Both the position numbers and the translations under genes were made by a program. This document shows positions 25,232-33,953 of a stretch of DNA of 64,000 nt, piece by piece. This DNA is from Seongchinamella sediminis (GTDB lineage Bacteria > Pseudomonadota > Gammaproteobacteria > Pseudomonadales > Halieaceae). The DNA is taken from NCBI RefSeq assembly GCF_003457605.1, contig NZ_QRAN01000003.1, forward strand, positions 186,001-250,000. Direction: 5' to 3'. The notes below the pieces were generated by a model. The model was not told the origin of the DNA and did not search any database. It saw nothing but the letters and a program-made list of their open reading frames with translations. How positions within the stretch are numbered: position 1 is the first letter of the stretch; every line of letters begins with the position of its first letter.

Positions 25232-26149
25232 ATGGGCAGCACTCATACCTACCAGCAGGATCCGCGCAACGCGGACATCCAGATCAATATAAACGGCGAG
25301 CTGTTTCACCGCGACAAGGCGGTGATCTCGGTGTTCGACTCCGGTTTTATTCTCGGCGACGGCATCTGGGAGGGCCTGCGGCTGCACAACGGCGTTATCC
25401 CCTTCCTGGACAAGCACATGAAGCGGCTCTGGGAGGGCGCCAAGGCGCTGGACCTGGACATGGGCCTGAGCAGGGAGGCGCTGATGCAGCGCCTGTACGA
25501 CACCCTGGACGCCAATGACATGGAAGACCACGTACACATCCGGCTGATGGTCAGCCGCGGCATCAAGGCGACCCCCTACCAGGACCCGGCGGTCACCATC
25601 TCCGGTCCCACCATCGTCATTATCCCCGAATACAAGAACCCGGACCCGAGCCTGAATGACCGGGGCGTCAGGCTGTACACGGTGTACGTGCGCCGCGGGT
25701 ACGCCGATGTGCAGGACCCGCGGATAAACAGCCACTCCAAGCTGAACTGCATCTTCGGCTGCATCCAGGCCGCCAAGGCCGGCGCCGATGAGGCCCTGAT
25801 GCTGGACCCCCACGGCCACGTGGCGACCTGTAACTCCACCCACTTCTTCATCGTCCGCGACGGCGAGGTATGGACCTCTTCCGGCGATTACTGCCTGGAC
25901 GGCATCACCCGTCGCAACGTCATCAACCTGTGCAAGGCCAACGGCATCCCGGTATACGAAAAGAACTTCTCGGTGATGCAGGCCTACGGCGCCGATGAAG
26001 CTTTTGTCACCGGCACCTTCGCCGGCCTTACCCCGGTATTCGATATCGACGGCCGGACCATCGGCGAAGGCAGGCGCGGGCCCATGGTCGACCGCCTGCA
26101 GGCACTGTACCTGGAGATGATCCACAACGAGTGCCAGGGAGGCCGCTGA
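25232..26149 (+). CDS. Class IV PLP aminotransferase (branched-chain-like)
   Basis: This 305-residue protein matches fold-type IV PLP transaminases (IlvE, D-amino acid transaminase, aminodeoxychorismate lyase). The N-terminal VISVFDSGFILGDGIWEGLR and central DPRINSHSKLNC, with the PLP lysine, are hallmark regions. EALMLDPHGHVATCNSTHFF matches the conserved cofactor-binding segment. Substrate-specific loops are not diagnostic, so the amino acid substrate is unknown. Its TGA overlaps the ATG of the sulfotransferase-like gene (ATGA at 26146-26149), indicating coupled translation with that partner. Confidence 0.87.
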   Translation: MGSTHTYQQDPRNADIQININGELFHRDKAVISVFDSGFILGDGIWEGLRLHNGVIPFLDKHMKRLWEGAKALDLDMGLSREALMQRLYDTLDANDMEDHVHIRLMVSRGIKATPYQDPAVTISGPTIVIIPEYKNPDPSLNDRGVRLYTVYVRRGYADVQDPRINSHSKLNCIFGCIQAAKAGADEALMLDPHGHVATCNSTHFFIVRDGEVWTSSGDYCLDGITRRNVINLCKANGIPVYEKNFSVMQAYGADEAFVTGTFAGLTPVFDIDGRTIGEGRRGPMVDRLQALYLEMIHNECQGGR

Positions 26150-26877
26150 TGACCCTGCGTATAGCCATGTGGTCCGGCCCGCGCAACATCTCCACCGCGC
26201 TGATGCGCAGCTGGGAGAACCGCCCGGACTGCTCGGTGGTAGACGAACCCTTCTACGCCGCCTACCTGGCCGATACCGGTCTTGACCATCCCTGCCGGGA
26301 GCAGATCCTGCTCACCCAGAGCACCGATTACGGCAAGGTGATCGAGGAGCTGACCAGGACGCCGGTCGCCACGGCACTGCAGTACCAGAAACAAATGACC
26401 CACCACATCCCCCGCGGCATGGCCATGGACTGGTGTGCCGACTTCAAGCACTGTTTCCTGATTCGCGATCCCGCCCAGGTCATTGCCTCCTACGTGCAGA
26501 AAATGCCCGACGTCAACGAGGACGCCATCGGCATTCGCCGGCAGGCCGAACTGTTCGAGCAGATTGCCGGCCTCAGCGGCGACGTACCGCTGGTGATCGA
26601 TTCCAACGATGTGCTGAAAAACCCGGAAAAAGTCCTCGGCGAATTGTGCCAGCGGCTGGGGATAGAGTTTTACCGGGAAGCGATGCTGCACTGGCCCACC
26701 GGGCGCCGTGACTCGGACGGCATCTGGGCCAGTCACTGGTACCACAACGTGGAGCAGTCAACCGGCTTCGGCACCTATACCCAGGGCGAACCCGAACTGG
26801 ACGCCAGCCAGCGCGAACTGGCGCAACGGATGATGCCCTGCTACGAGCAACTGGCGGCGCAGCGTATCCTGCCCTGA
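26149..26877 (+). CDS. P-loop sulfotransferase-like protein coupled to the aminotransferase
   Basis: This 242-residue protein starts MTLRIAMWSGPRNISTALMR. The SGPRNISTALMRSWENR segment near residue 8-24 is the 5'-phosphosulfate-type loop of the sulfotransferase fold. A second conserved element, FLIRDPAQVIASYVQKM, matches the 3'-phosphate region (RDP..ViaS). It should bind PAPS or a related nucleotide if catalytically active. Start codon and upstream stop overlap, so it is translated with the class IV aminotransferase. The pairing of a sulfotransferase-like domain with this aminotransferase also occurs as fusion proteins in plants, to my recollection; the reaction is unknown. Confidence 0.72.
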   Translation: MTLRIAMWSGPRNISTALMRSWENRPDCSVVDEPFYAAYLADTGLDHPCREQILLTQSTDYGKVIEELTRTPVATALQYQKQMTHHIPRGMAMDWCADFKHCFLIRDPAQVIASYVQKMPDVNEDAIGIRRQAELFEQIAGLSGDVPLVIDSNDVLKNPEKVLGELCQRLGIEFYREAMLHWPTGRRDSDGIWASHWYHNVEQSTGFGTYTQGEPELDASQRELAQRMMPCYEQLAAQRILP

Positions 26878-26895
26878 GTCCTGCGCCCCCGATCG

Positions 26896-28020
26896 CTATT
26901 CGCCGCTGGAAATTGCGTTAAGGTGCTCCAGCGCGTCCGCGTATTCCTGTAGCAGGCTGTACATGATATCGCGGCAGGACTGTTCCTCGTTCATCTGGCC
27001 GACCACCTGTCCCACGGGGTTGAACGCCACTTTCTGGCAGTCGCCCACCCCGGCGTAACGATGGGTGCGGCGCACGGCGTCGAAGGTGAGATAGCCCTGC
27101 AGGGGCATGGGTAAAGGATCCGGGGTGTCCTCGCGCTCCCAGGCCTCGGTCCACTCGTTCTTGAGCATGCGCGCGGTCTTGCCGGTGAACGAGCGCGAAC
27201 GCACCGTGTCCTCGGACGTCGCCGCCTTGTAGGACTCGCGCTGGGCCGGTTCCGCCTGGGCCTCGTTGGAGATCAGCCAGCGCGAACCCAGCCACACGCC
27301 CTGGGCGCCCATCGCCATGGCGGCCAGCATCTGGCGGCCATTGGCAATGCCACCGGCGGCCAGCACCGGCAGCGGCGCCACCGCGTCGATCATCTGCGGC
27401 CACAGGACCATCGAGGAAACCTCACCGGCATGGCCACCGCCCTCACCCCCCTGGCACACCACGAAATCGAGACCGGCATCCCGGTGATTGATTCCGTGCT
27501 TGAGGCGCCCCGCCAGGGCGCCAATCAGGCGACCGGAATCATGCACCTGCTTGATCACGTCCGCCGGCGGTGTCCCCAGGGCGTTGACGATCATCCGGCA
27601 CCTGGGACGGGTCAGGGCCTCATCCACCAGCGCCTGGGCTTGCACCGCGGAAAAGCTGAGGGTGACATCGTCGTCAGCGTCGGGCCACTCGGGCACCCCC
27701 GCATCGGCAAGCAGCTTGTCGGCGAACTTGCGGTGCTGCTCCGGAATCGCCGCCTGCAACATGGCGACCAGCTCCTCGGCAGAGGTCTTTTCCATACCCT
27801 CGTATTTCTGTGGAATAGCGGTGTCGACGCCATAAATGTGCTCGCCTATGTGGGCGTCGATCCAGTCCAGTTCTTCTTTTAGCTGCGCCGGGGAAAACCC
27901 CACCGCCCCCAGGACCCCGATGCCGCCGGCCTTCGACACGGCGACCACCACGTCGCGACAATGGGTGAAGGCAAATATCGGCGCCTCTACGCCGAGCTGT
28001 TTACAGAATTCGGTTTGCAT
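26896..28020 (-). CDS. Nitronate monooxygenase/NPD-family flavoprotein
   Basis: This 374-residue protein has the 2-nitropropane dioxygenase TIM-barrel pattern. APIFAFTHCRDVVVAVSKAGGIGVLGAVGFSP lies at the N-terminus, and the FMN region contains FVVCQGGEGGGHAGEVSS and VLAAGGIANGRQMLAAMAMGAQGVWLGSRW. Members oxidise nitronates or act on other alkyl substrates; some are annotated as enoyl reductases. GGGGGATATCC immediately precedes the ATG at 28020, so the 8 additional upstream residues are not used. It is between putA (same strand, upstream) and the convergent aminotransferase/sulfotransferase pair. Confidence 0.84.
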   Translation of the reverse strand: MQTEFCKQLGVEAPIFAFTHCRDVVVAVSKAGGIGVLGAVGFSPAQLKEELDWIDAHIGEHIYGVDTAIPQKYEGMEKTSAEELVAMLQAAIPEQHRKFADKLLADAGVPEWPDADDDVTLSFSAVQAQALVDEALTRPRCRMIVNALGTPPADVIKQVHDSGRLIGALAGRLKHGINHRDAGLDFVVCQGGEGGGHAGEVSSMVLWPQMIDAVAPLPVLAAGGIANGRQMLAAMAMGAQGVWLGSRWLISNEAQAEPAQRESYKAATSEDTVRSRSFTGKTARMLKNEWTEAWEREDTPDPLPMPLQGYLTFDAVRRTHRYAGVGDCQKVAFNPVGQVVGQMNEEQSCRDIMYSLLQEYADALEHLNAISSGE

Positions 28021-28136
28021 GGATATCCCCCACTGGTTAGGCAATAGCCCTAGCGTGGAGGATTCAGGCCCATAGATACATGACGGAAAAGGCCGAAAGG
28101 CATGACTGGATTTGCCTGCCCCGGCCGGCTACCGGC

Positions 28137-31100
28137 TTATTCCTGCAAGCTGAACAGCTGGGTATTGCCCCCCTTGGCGACCACATTGTCGGTGCGGGTT
28201 TTCTCATTGACGAAACGCAGCAGGTAGTGGGGACCGCCGGCCTTGGGGCCGGTGCCGGAAAGGCCCTGGCCACCGAAGGGGTTGACCCCGACCACCGCGC
28301 CGACCATGTTGCGGTTGATGTAGGTATTGCCGACCCGGGTGGCCCTGAACACGTCCCGGGCAAAGCCGTCGATGCGGCTGTGTACGCCCAGGGTGAGCCC
28401 GTATCCGGAGGCATTGATGTCTGCCAGAACCCTGGGCAGGTCGGCGACCTTGTAGCGGATAAGGTGCAACACCGGCCCGAATACTTCCCGCTCCAGTTGC
28501 GACAGGGATTCGATTTCATAGACCTGGGGCGCCACGAAGTATCCCGCCCGGTGGCTGTCGTCCAGGGCGCAGGCCGCCAGCGCCTTGCCTTCCCGCTTCA
28601 TTCGCTGTTCATGGCGCTCCAGCATCTGCCGCGCATCCAGGTCTATCACCGGGCCGATATCGGTGCTCAGGGCGGCGGGATTGCCAATCTTCAGTTCCGC
28701 CATGGCGCCGCGCAGCATCGCGATTACGTTATCGGCGATATCCTCCTGCAGGTACAGCACCCGCAGGGCGCTGCAGCGCTGGCCGGCACTCTGGAAGGCG
28801 GAGGTAATCACGTCGTCCACCACCTGTTCCGGCAGTGCCGTGGCGTCCACCAGCATCACGTTGAGGCCACCGGTCTCGGCGATCAGCGGCACAATGGGGC
28901 CGTCGCGCTCGGCCAGCTGGCGATTGATCAGTTTCGCGGTATCGGTGCCGCCGGTGAAGGCCACCCCGGCGATACGCTGATCGGCCAGTAGCGCGCCTCC
29001 CACCGCGGCACCGTCGCCCGGCAGCAGGTGCAGCACATCGCCGGGCACGCCGGCGGTATGCAGTAGACCCACGGCCCGCGCGGCAATCAGCGGGGTTTGC
29101 TCCGCCGGTTTGGCAATGACACTGTTACCCGCGGCCAGGGCGGCAGTCACCTGGCCGACAAAAATAGCCAGCGGGAAGTTCCAGGGGCTGATACACAGGA
29201 ACACGCCGCGCCCGTGCAGGCTCAGTTCATTGACCTCACCGGTAGGCCCGGGCAGGGGCTCGGGCCGGCCCATATGCGCCCTGGCCTGCTGGGCGTAGTA
29301 GCGGCAGAAATCAACCGCCTCGCGCACTTCCGACAGGGCGTCGTCTATGCTCCTGCCCGCTTCCGCCGCGATCAGGCCGATCAGGGACTCACACTGCTCC
29401 TCCATCAAGTTGGCGGCCCGCTCCAGGCACTCTGCCCGGGCCTGCGCTCCGCGCGCATCCCAGCCCGGCTGGGCGGCAGCGGCCAGCTCCAGGGCCCGAT
29501 TGATGCTCTGTGTACCGGCTTCCACCACCTCGCCGACCTCGATACTGTGATCCGCCGGATTCACTACCGGACGCGCCTCCCCGGGCAGCATCTGGCCGCC
29601 CACGATCGGCCCGGCGCGGTGCCGGGTAGCCGCGGTGTCCGCCACGGTTTTCAGCAAGGGTGCCACCTCCAGGGGATCGGCCAGGTCGATGCCGGCGGCA
29701 TTGGCCCAGGGGTATTGCTCATCCCGGTACAGCTCCCTGGGCACGGGAATCCGGCTGTGGCGGGCCAGCGGGTAGGAGCGGGTCTCCTCCACCGGGTCCT
29801 GCAGCAGTTCTTCCGGCGGCACCTTGGCGTCCAGGAAGCGGTTGACAAAGGAACTGTTGGCACCATTTTCCAGCAGCCGGCGCACCAGGTAGGGCAGCAG
29901 GTCGCGGTGATTGCCCACCGGCGCGTACACTCTCACCGCCACCTCGGGGCGGCTGTCCAGCACCTCGTCGTAGAGCAGGTGTCCCATGCCGTGCAGGCGC
30001 TGGAACTCGAAGCGATCGCCGTTCTCCCCCAGTTCGAGAATGAGGGCCACGGTATGGGCGTTGTGGGTGGCGAACTGGGAATAAATCTCATCCGGCGCCG
30101 CCAGCAAGATGGCCGCGCAGGCCTGGTAGGAAACATCCGTGTGACACTTGCGGGTAAATACCGGATAGTCGGGCATGCCCTGCTCCTGGGCGTGCTTGAT
30201 CTCGCCGTCCCAGTAGGCCCCTTTCACCAGCCGCACCATGAAGCGCCGGTCACAGTTACGGGCCAGTTCTATCAGCCAGCGGGCCACGTGGGTGGCGCGC
30301 TTCTGGTAGGCCTGGAGGACAAAGCCGAGGCCATCCCATCCCGCCAGCTCCGGGTCCCGGGCCAGGGCTTCGAAAATATCCAGGGATATATCCAGCCGGT
30401 CGCATTCCTCGGCATCGATACTCAGGCCGATGCGACCCTGCTTCGCCATCAGCGCCAGCTCGCGCACCCGCGGCAAGACCTCGTTCATCACCCGCTGCTT
30501 CTGGCGGAACTCGTAGCGCGGGTGCAGGGCCGACAGCTTGACGGAGATACCGTTGGCCTGGACCACGCTGGCACCGGAACTGGTGGCGATAATCCGGCGA
30601 ATCGCCTCGGCATAGGCCTCAAAGTAGCGGCGGGCATCATCGGCGGTGCGGGCGCCCTCGCCCAGCATGTCGAAGGAAAAGCGGGTACCCGGGCGATTGC
30701 CGCTGCTGCCCTTGGCAATCGCTTCCTCGATGTTGCGCCCCAGCACGTACTGGCCGCCCATGATGCGCATGGCCTGCAATACGGCCCGGCGAACCACCGG
30801 CTCGCCCAGTGAACTGACCAGCTTTTTCATCCAGGAGTTGGTCTCGCGGGTGATCTCGTCGTCCAGGGTCACCACCCTGCCGGTGAGCATCAGTCCCCAG
30901 ACAGAGGCGTTGACAAAGCGCGACCCGGACTTGCCCTTGTGTGAGGCCCAGTCGCCCGACAGGATTTTCTCCGCGATCAGCCGGTCTGCGGTCTCCTCGT
31001 CGGGGACCCGCAACAGGGACTCCGCCAGGCACATCAGGGCAATGCCCTCTTTATTGGACAGCCCGAATTCCTGCAGGAAAGCATCCAGGGTGCCGGCCTT

Positions 31101-31271
31101 GTCACTCTTGCCCCGGCACCGCTCCACCAGTTCGATGGCGCGCTGGCGTACGGTCTCACTGGCCTGCGGTGCCAGCGTCGCCGCCGTCAGCAACTCCCCG
31201 ACCAGGGCGGGCTCGTCGGCGTAGGTGGCCTGGCGGATGGCGGTTCTCAATTGCGTTAGGGTGTCCTGCAC
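28137..31271 (-). CDS. putA: Bifunctional proline dehydrogenase/P5C dehydrogenase PutA
   Basis: A 1044-residue PutA that oxidises proline to glutamate in two steps, feeding electrons to ubiquinone and NAD+. The FAD-dependent proline dehydrogenase barrel runs roughly from residue 130 to 480, with signature KGAYWDGEIKHAQEQG. The ALDH module runs from about 560, with the catalytic Glu in AETGGL and Cys in SAGQRCSALR. It lacks the N-terminal ribbon-helix-helix domain of the 1320-residue enterobacterial protein, so it should not repress its own gene. The divergent Lrp-type gene at 31394 probably regulates it. Confidence 0.95.
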   Translation of the reverse strand: MQDTLTQLRTAIRQATYADEPALVGELLTAATLAPQASETVRQRAIELVERCRGKSDKAGTLDAFLQEFGLSNKEGIALMCLAESLLRVPDEETADRLIAEKILSGDWASHKGKSGSRFVNASVWGLMLTGRVVTLDDEITRETNSWMKKLVSSLGEPVVRRAVLQAMRIMGGQYVLGRNIEEAIAKGSSGNRPGTRFSFDMLGEGARTADDARRYFEAYAEAIRRIIATSSGASVVQANGISVKLSALHPRYEFRQKQRVMNEVLPRVRELALMAKQGRIGLSIDAEECDRLDISLDIFEALARDPELAGWDGLGFVLQAYQKRATHVARWLIELARNCDRRFMVRLVKGAYWDGEIKHAQEQGMPDYPVFTRKCHTDVSYQACAAILLAAPDEIYSQFATHNAHTVALILELGENGDRFEFQRLHGMGHLLYDEVLDSRPEVAVRVYAPVGNHRDLLPYLVRRLLENGANSSFVNRFLDAKVPPEELLQDPVEETRSYPLARHSRIPVPRELYRDEQYPWANAAGIDLADPLEVAPLLKTVADTAATRHRAGPIVGGQMLPGEARPVVNPADHSIEVGEVVEAGTQSINRALELAAAAQPGWDARGAQARAECLERAANLMEEQCESLIGLIAAEAGRSIDDALSEVREAVDFCRYYAQQARAHMGRPEPLPGPTGEVNELSLHGRGVFLCISPWNFPLAIFVGQVTAALAAGNSVIAKPAEQTPLIAARAVGLLHTAGVPGDVLHLLPGDGAAVGGALLADQRIAGVAFTGGTDTAKLINRQLAERDGPIVPLIAETGGLNVMLVDATALPEQVVDDVITSAFQSAGQRCSALRVLYLQEDIADNVIAMLRGAMAELKIGNPAALSTDIGPVIDLDARQMLERHEQRMKREGKALAACALDDSHRAGYFVAPQVYEIESLSQLEREVFGPVLHLIRYKVADLPRVLADINASGYGLTLGVHSRIDGFARDVFRATRVGNTYINRNMVGAVVGVNPFGGQGLSGTGPKAGGPHYLLRFVNEKTRTDNVVAKGGNTQLFSLQE

Positions 31272-31393
31272 GGCATATCTCCCGTCGAATGAATCGCTCT
31301 ATTGTCCATATTTATTACGATATTTGACGCGTATTTTGCAAATAAAACAGCGTATTATCCTGTTGTAAGCCCACAGACAGCACGATATGTCGT
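31272..31393. promoter_or_regulatory. putA/Lrp-type divergent promoter region with palindrome
   Basis: The 122-base gap is AT-rich. TATTT (31332-31336) and AAATA (31340-31344) form an inverted repeat around TGC, centred at 31338. On the minus strand the sequence TTGCAA-N18-TAATAA could be a promoter for putA. The direct repeat GCGTATT occurs at 31330-31336 and 31350-31356. These fit an Lrp-type operator. Confidence 0.4.
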
Positions 31394-31879
31394 ATGAGCA
31401 GGAGCAAGCCCCTGGATCGCACTGACCGCCTCATCCTGCAAGTGTTGCAGCGAGATGGCCGGATTTCCAATGTGGACCTGGCAAAAAAGGTAGCACTTAG
31501 TCCGACACCCTGCCTGGAGCGGGTAAAACGGCTGGAGAAGGCCGGCTATATCAGGGGCTATGTGGCCCTGCTGGACGCGGCCAAACTGAACGCCAGCACC
31601 CAGGCGTTTATCCAGGTTTCGCTGGCGAACACCAGCACCAGCGCCCTGCGGGAATTCAACCAGCGCATGCGCAAACTGGAGGAGGTGGTGAGCTGCCACA
31701 TGGTGGCGGGCGGTTTCGACTACCTGCTACAGATTCGCTGCGCCGACATGCGGGACTACCAGCGTTTCCTCGGCGAAAAGCTGGCGGCCATCCCGCTGAT
31801 CGGCCAGACCCACACCTATGTGGTGATCGAGGAAGTAAAGGCCGACACGGCCGTCAGCCTGGATTACATCGACCCCTGA
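31394..31879 (+). CDS. Lrp/AsnC-family regulator (probable putA activator)
   Basis: This 161-residue protein has the Lrp layout: N-terminal winged HTH (LDRTDRLILQVLQRDGRISN and LAKKVALSPTPCLERVKRLE) and C-terminal RAM domain (SCHMVAGGFDYLLQIRCADM) ending TYVVIEEVK. The similarity to E. coli Lrp is strong through most of its length. The gene is divergent from putA with 122 bases between starts. Lrp-family activators of putA (PutR) are known in several bacteria, so proline-responsive control is the likely role. Confidence 0.87.
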   Translation: MSRSKPLDRTDRLILQVLQRDGRISNVDLAKKVALSPTPCLERVKRLEKAGYIRGYVALLDAAKLNASTQAFIQVSLANTSTSALREFNQRMRKLEEVVSCHMVAGGFDYLLQIRCADMRDYQRFLGEKLAAIPLIGQTHTYVVIEEVKADTAVSLDYIDP

Positions 31880-31889
31880 CCGTACAGCG

Positions 31890-32825
31890 TCAGGTAGCCG
31901 CCGGGGCGCGATTGAACTCGGGCACCGCGCGCCGGATCACCTCCAGGTAGCCACTGGCCAGGGCGTCCTCGTGACCGCGGTAGAAACCGCGCTGCAACAG
32001 CAGCTGGTGCAGGTCCCGCAATTTGTGCACCGGCACGCTGGCCAGCAGGTGATGCTCCAGGTGGTAATTGACCCGGTTGGGACACAGGATCAGGCGCTCC
32101 AGCGGATTGGCGTAAGTCGTACGGGTACTGCGCCGCGGATCGGGATCGTAGAGATCCGGCACGTTGCCGTGCTCGGCCACCTGGCGAATGCGCGCCACCA
32201 GCGGGTAGGTGGTGAGATAGGCTACCACCCACAGCAGGTAGTACCAGCCATAGCCCATGGCCAGCAGTACCCCGAACAACAGCCCATTGACCAGCAGCCC
32301 GCGCCGTTCCGAGCCGGTTTTCTCCCCGTCCCTGAGCATCAGGTTGCGGCCCTCGCCGCCAAACAGCATCCGCAGCAGCGACATGCCGGTCTGGCCGCTG
32401 AGGTCGCGCCTGATCTTGCGCAGGAAACTGGCCCTGCTGACCGGATAGGCCTGGTAGTTGGGCAGGTCCGGATCCTGGTCGGTGCCCGCGTAGCGATGGT
32501 GAACCCGGTGGGAGGCGCCATAGGCCTTGACGTCTCCCAATACCGGGTAGGCGCACAACCACTGCCCGACCACGTCGTTGAGGCGATTGCTGCGGAACAG
32601 GGTCTTATGACCCGCCTCATGCATCAGGACAGCCAGGCCCAGCTGCCGGCCACCGAGGACCAGCACCGCGAGCACCACGGTGACGGGATTGGTCCAGGTG
32701 ATGACCACGGCAAACACCGCTGTGATCAGCAGCCAGTTGCTGGCAACCAGCCACCAGCCCATCAGGTCACTGCGCGCGGTAAACTGCTGTATTTCGTCCT
32801 TGCTCAGGTAGTCGCTTGCTTTCAC
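31890..32825 (-). CDS. Fatty acid desaturase (membrane di-iron)
   Basis: This protein of about 311 residues has hydrophobic membrane segments and three His boxes: HEAGH (MHEAGHKTLFRS), HRVHH (GASHRVHHRYAGTD) and HLEHH (NYHLEHHLLA). These provide the di-iron ligands of an acyl desaturase or related hydroxylase. No cytochrome b5 domain is visible. The GTG at 32825 (MKASDYLSKDEIQQF) with GAGG upstream is chosen; a GTG at 32846 adds 7 residues without a Shine-Dalgarno. It is divergent from a PaaX-type regulator, with an inverted repeat between them. Confidence 0.87.
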   Translation of the reverse strand: MKASDYLSKDEIQQFTARSDLMGWWLVASNWLLITAVFAVVITWTNPVTVVLAVLVLGGRQLGLAVLMHEAGHKTLFRSNRLNDVVGQWLCAYPVLGDVKAYGASHRVHHRYAGTDQDPDLPNYQAYPVSRASFLRKIRRDLSGQTGMSLLRMLFGGEGRNLMLRDGEKTGSERRGLLVNGLLFGVLLAMGYGWYYLLWVVAYLTTYPLVARIRQVAEHGNVPDLYDPDPRRSTRTTYANPLERLILCPNRVNYHLEHHLLASVPVHKLRDLHQLLLQRGFYRGHEDALASGYLEVIRRAVPEFNRAPAAT

Positions 32826-32858
32826 GGTCGCCTCGTCGGGGGGCACTCACGCTGTTTT

Positions 32859-32897
32859 TATAACACTGAGGTACATTTTTGTCCATCGTGTGTTATA
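32859..32897. promoter_or_regulatory. Inverted repeat TATAACAC/GTGTTATA, regulator site candidate
   Basis: TATAACAC (32859-32866) and GTGTTATA (32890-32897) are perfect inverted copies whose centres are 31 bases apart (three helical turns). They lie between the divergent desaturase and PaaX-type genes and probably bind the PaaX-type product. Confidence 0.5.
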
Positions 32898-32926
32898 TTT
32901 CTATCGCATAACAACGGCATATCGCT

Positions 32927-33721
32927 ATGACCCAAACCACAGCCCCCTCCGCCAAGCGCCTGATCCTCTCCATGCTCGCTGCACCCAGCCTGAGCCGGGT
33001 AGAAATCGGCACGCTGGTCACCTGGGGCGCGCTGTTCGGTATCGACAGCCCCACCATCCGGGTGACCGCCAGCCGCCTGCTGCGCCAGGGCCTGCTCGCC
33101 TCGCCCGCCCGCGGGGTCTATCAGATTGGCCCCCGGGGAAAACTCCTCTCCGAGACTGCCCGTGCCTGGGTAACGGCTGAGCAGCGGGTGCGCGAGTGGT
33201 CCGGAGACTGGCTGCTGGTGCACAGTGCGCACCTGGGCCGCAGCAACAAATCCGCCCTGCGCGCCAGGGAGCGTGCCTTTCGCCTCTGTGGGTTTCGCCC
33301 CTGGGCGCCCGGACTGGACTGCCGCCCGGCGAATCTTGTTGAGCCCGCAGGCGACACCAGGGAGCGGCTGCTGCAACTGGGCCTGGACAGCGACGCGATT
33401 GTGATCGTGGCCAGCGCCCTTCCGGGTACCCGCACGCAGGAGTTATTCCGGTTGTGGCCAGTGAAGCCGTTGCAGCAGGCGTACGCTAAACACATCCGGG
33501 CGATGGAGCGCAGCCTCAAACGGCTGCCGGGTTTGCCGCTGGCCGCTGCCGCCCGTGAGACCGTCCAGGTGGGTGAGGCCGTCATCCGCCAGATCAGCAA
33601 CGACCCGATGTTGCCGCGAGAACTGATTGATACCGCCCGCCGACAGCAGATGATCGAGTTGATGATTGACTACGACCGGGTCGGCCGCCGGATCTGGGAG
33701 CAATTCAACGCGCAGAGCTGA
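32927..33721 (+). CDS. PaaX-family transcriptional regulator
   Basis: This 264-residue protein resembles PaaX: an N-terminal winged-helix (SVLRI/IRVTASRLLRQGLLASP-type segment, here GIDSPTIRVTASRLLRQGLL) followed by YQIGPRGKLLSETARAW. A central domain follows (EWSGDWLLVHSAHLG) and a C-terminal helical region (PRELIDTARRQQMIELMID). PaaX itself senses phenylacetyl-CoA and represses the paa genes, but no paa genes are present here. Its position divergent from the desaturase, with an inverted repeat between them, suggests it regulates the desaturase or itself, perhaps in response to an acyl-CoA. Confidence 0.8.
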   Translation: MTQTTAPSAKRLILSMLAAPSLSRVEIGTLVTWGALFGIDSPTIRVTASRLLRQGLLASPARGVYQIGPRGKLLSETARAWVTAEQRVREWSGDWLLVHSAHLGRSNKSALRARERAFRLCGFRPWAPGLDCRPANLVEPAGDTRERLLQLGLDSDAIVIVASALPGTRTQELFRLWPVKPLQQAYAKHIRAMERSLKRLPGLPLAAAARETVQVGEAVIRQISNDPMLPRELIDTARRQQMIELMIDYDRVGRRIWEQFNAQS

Positions 33722-33785
33722 CAGCGAGCTCGCCGGGTATACTCGGGTTTTCACCGGCGCCCCAGCAGCGAATAAGAGCACAACC

Positions 33786-33953
33786 ATGGAAGACTACCAG
33801 CCCGTTCCCCTGCCCGACCGCGACAAACTCAGCGAGGCACAAATGCAGCAGCAGGCCGACGCGTAATACCATTTCATCAAGCGTCGGCACTCGGTGCGCC
33901 ATTTCAGTGACAAAGCTGTACCGCGGTCGGTGATCGAAAGCTGTATTCGCGCT
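33786..33953 (+). pseudogene. Nitroreductase-family remnant (N-terminal fragment with stop)
   Basis: The frame from ATG at 33786 encodes MEDYQPVPLPDRDKLSEAQM and runs to a TAA at 33864-33866. After the stop the same frame continues YHFIKRRHSVRHFSDKAVPR and SVIESCIRA, which matches the start of nitroreductase-family proteins. Similarity ends at about 33953, where the GNAT gene's 3' end begins. The remaining protein is deleted. The FMN-binding pocket residue (RRHSVR) is retained in the fragment but the product is interrupted. Confidence 0.75.

Noticed and set aside
28060-28140. Short stem GCCGG/CCGGC between the NMO and putA genes
   Set aside because: Short and common in high-GC DNA; no T-run follows.
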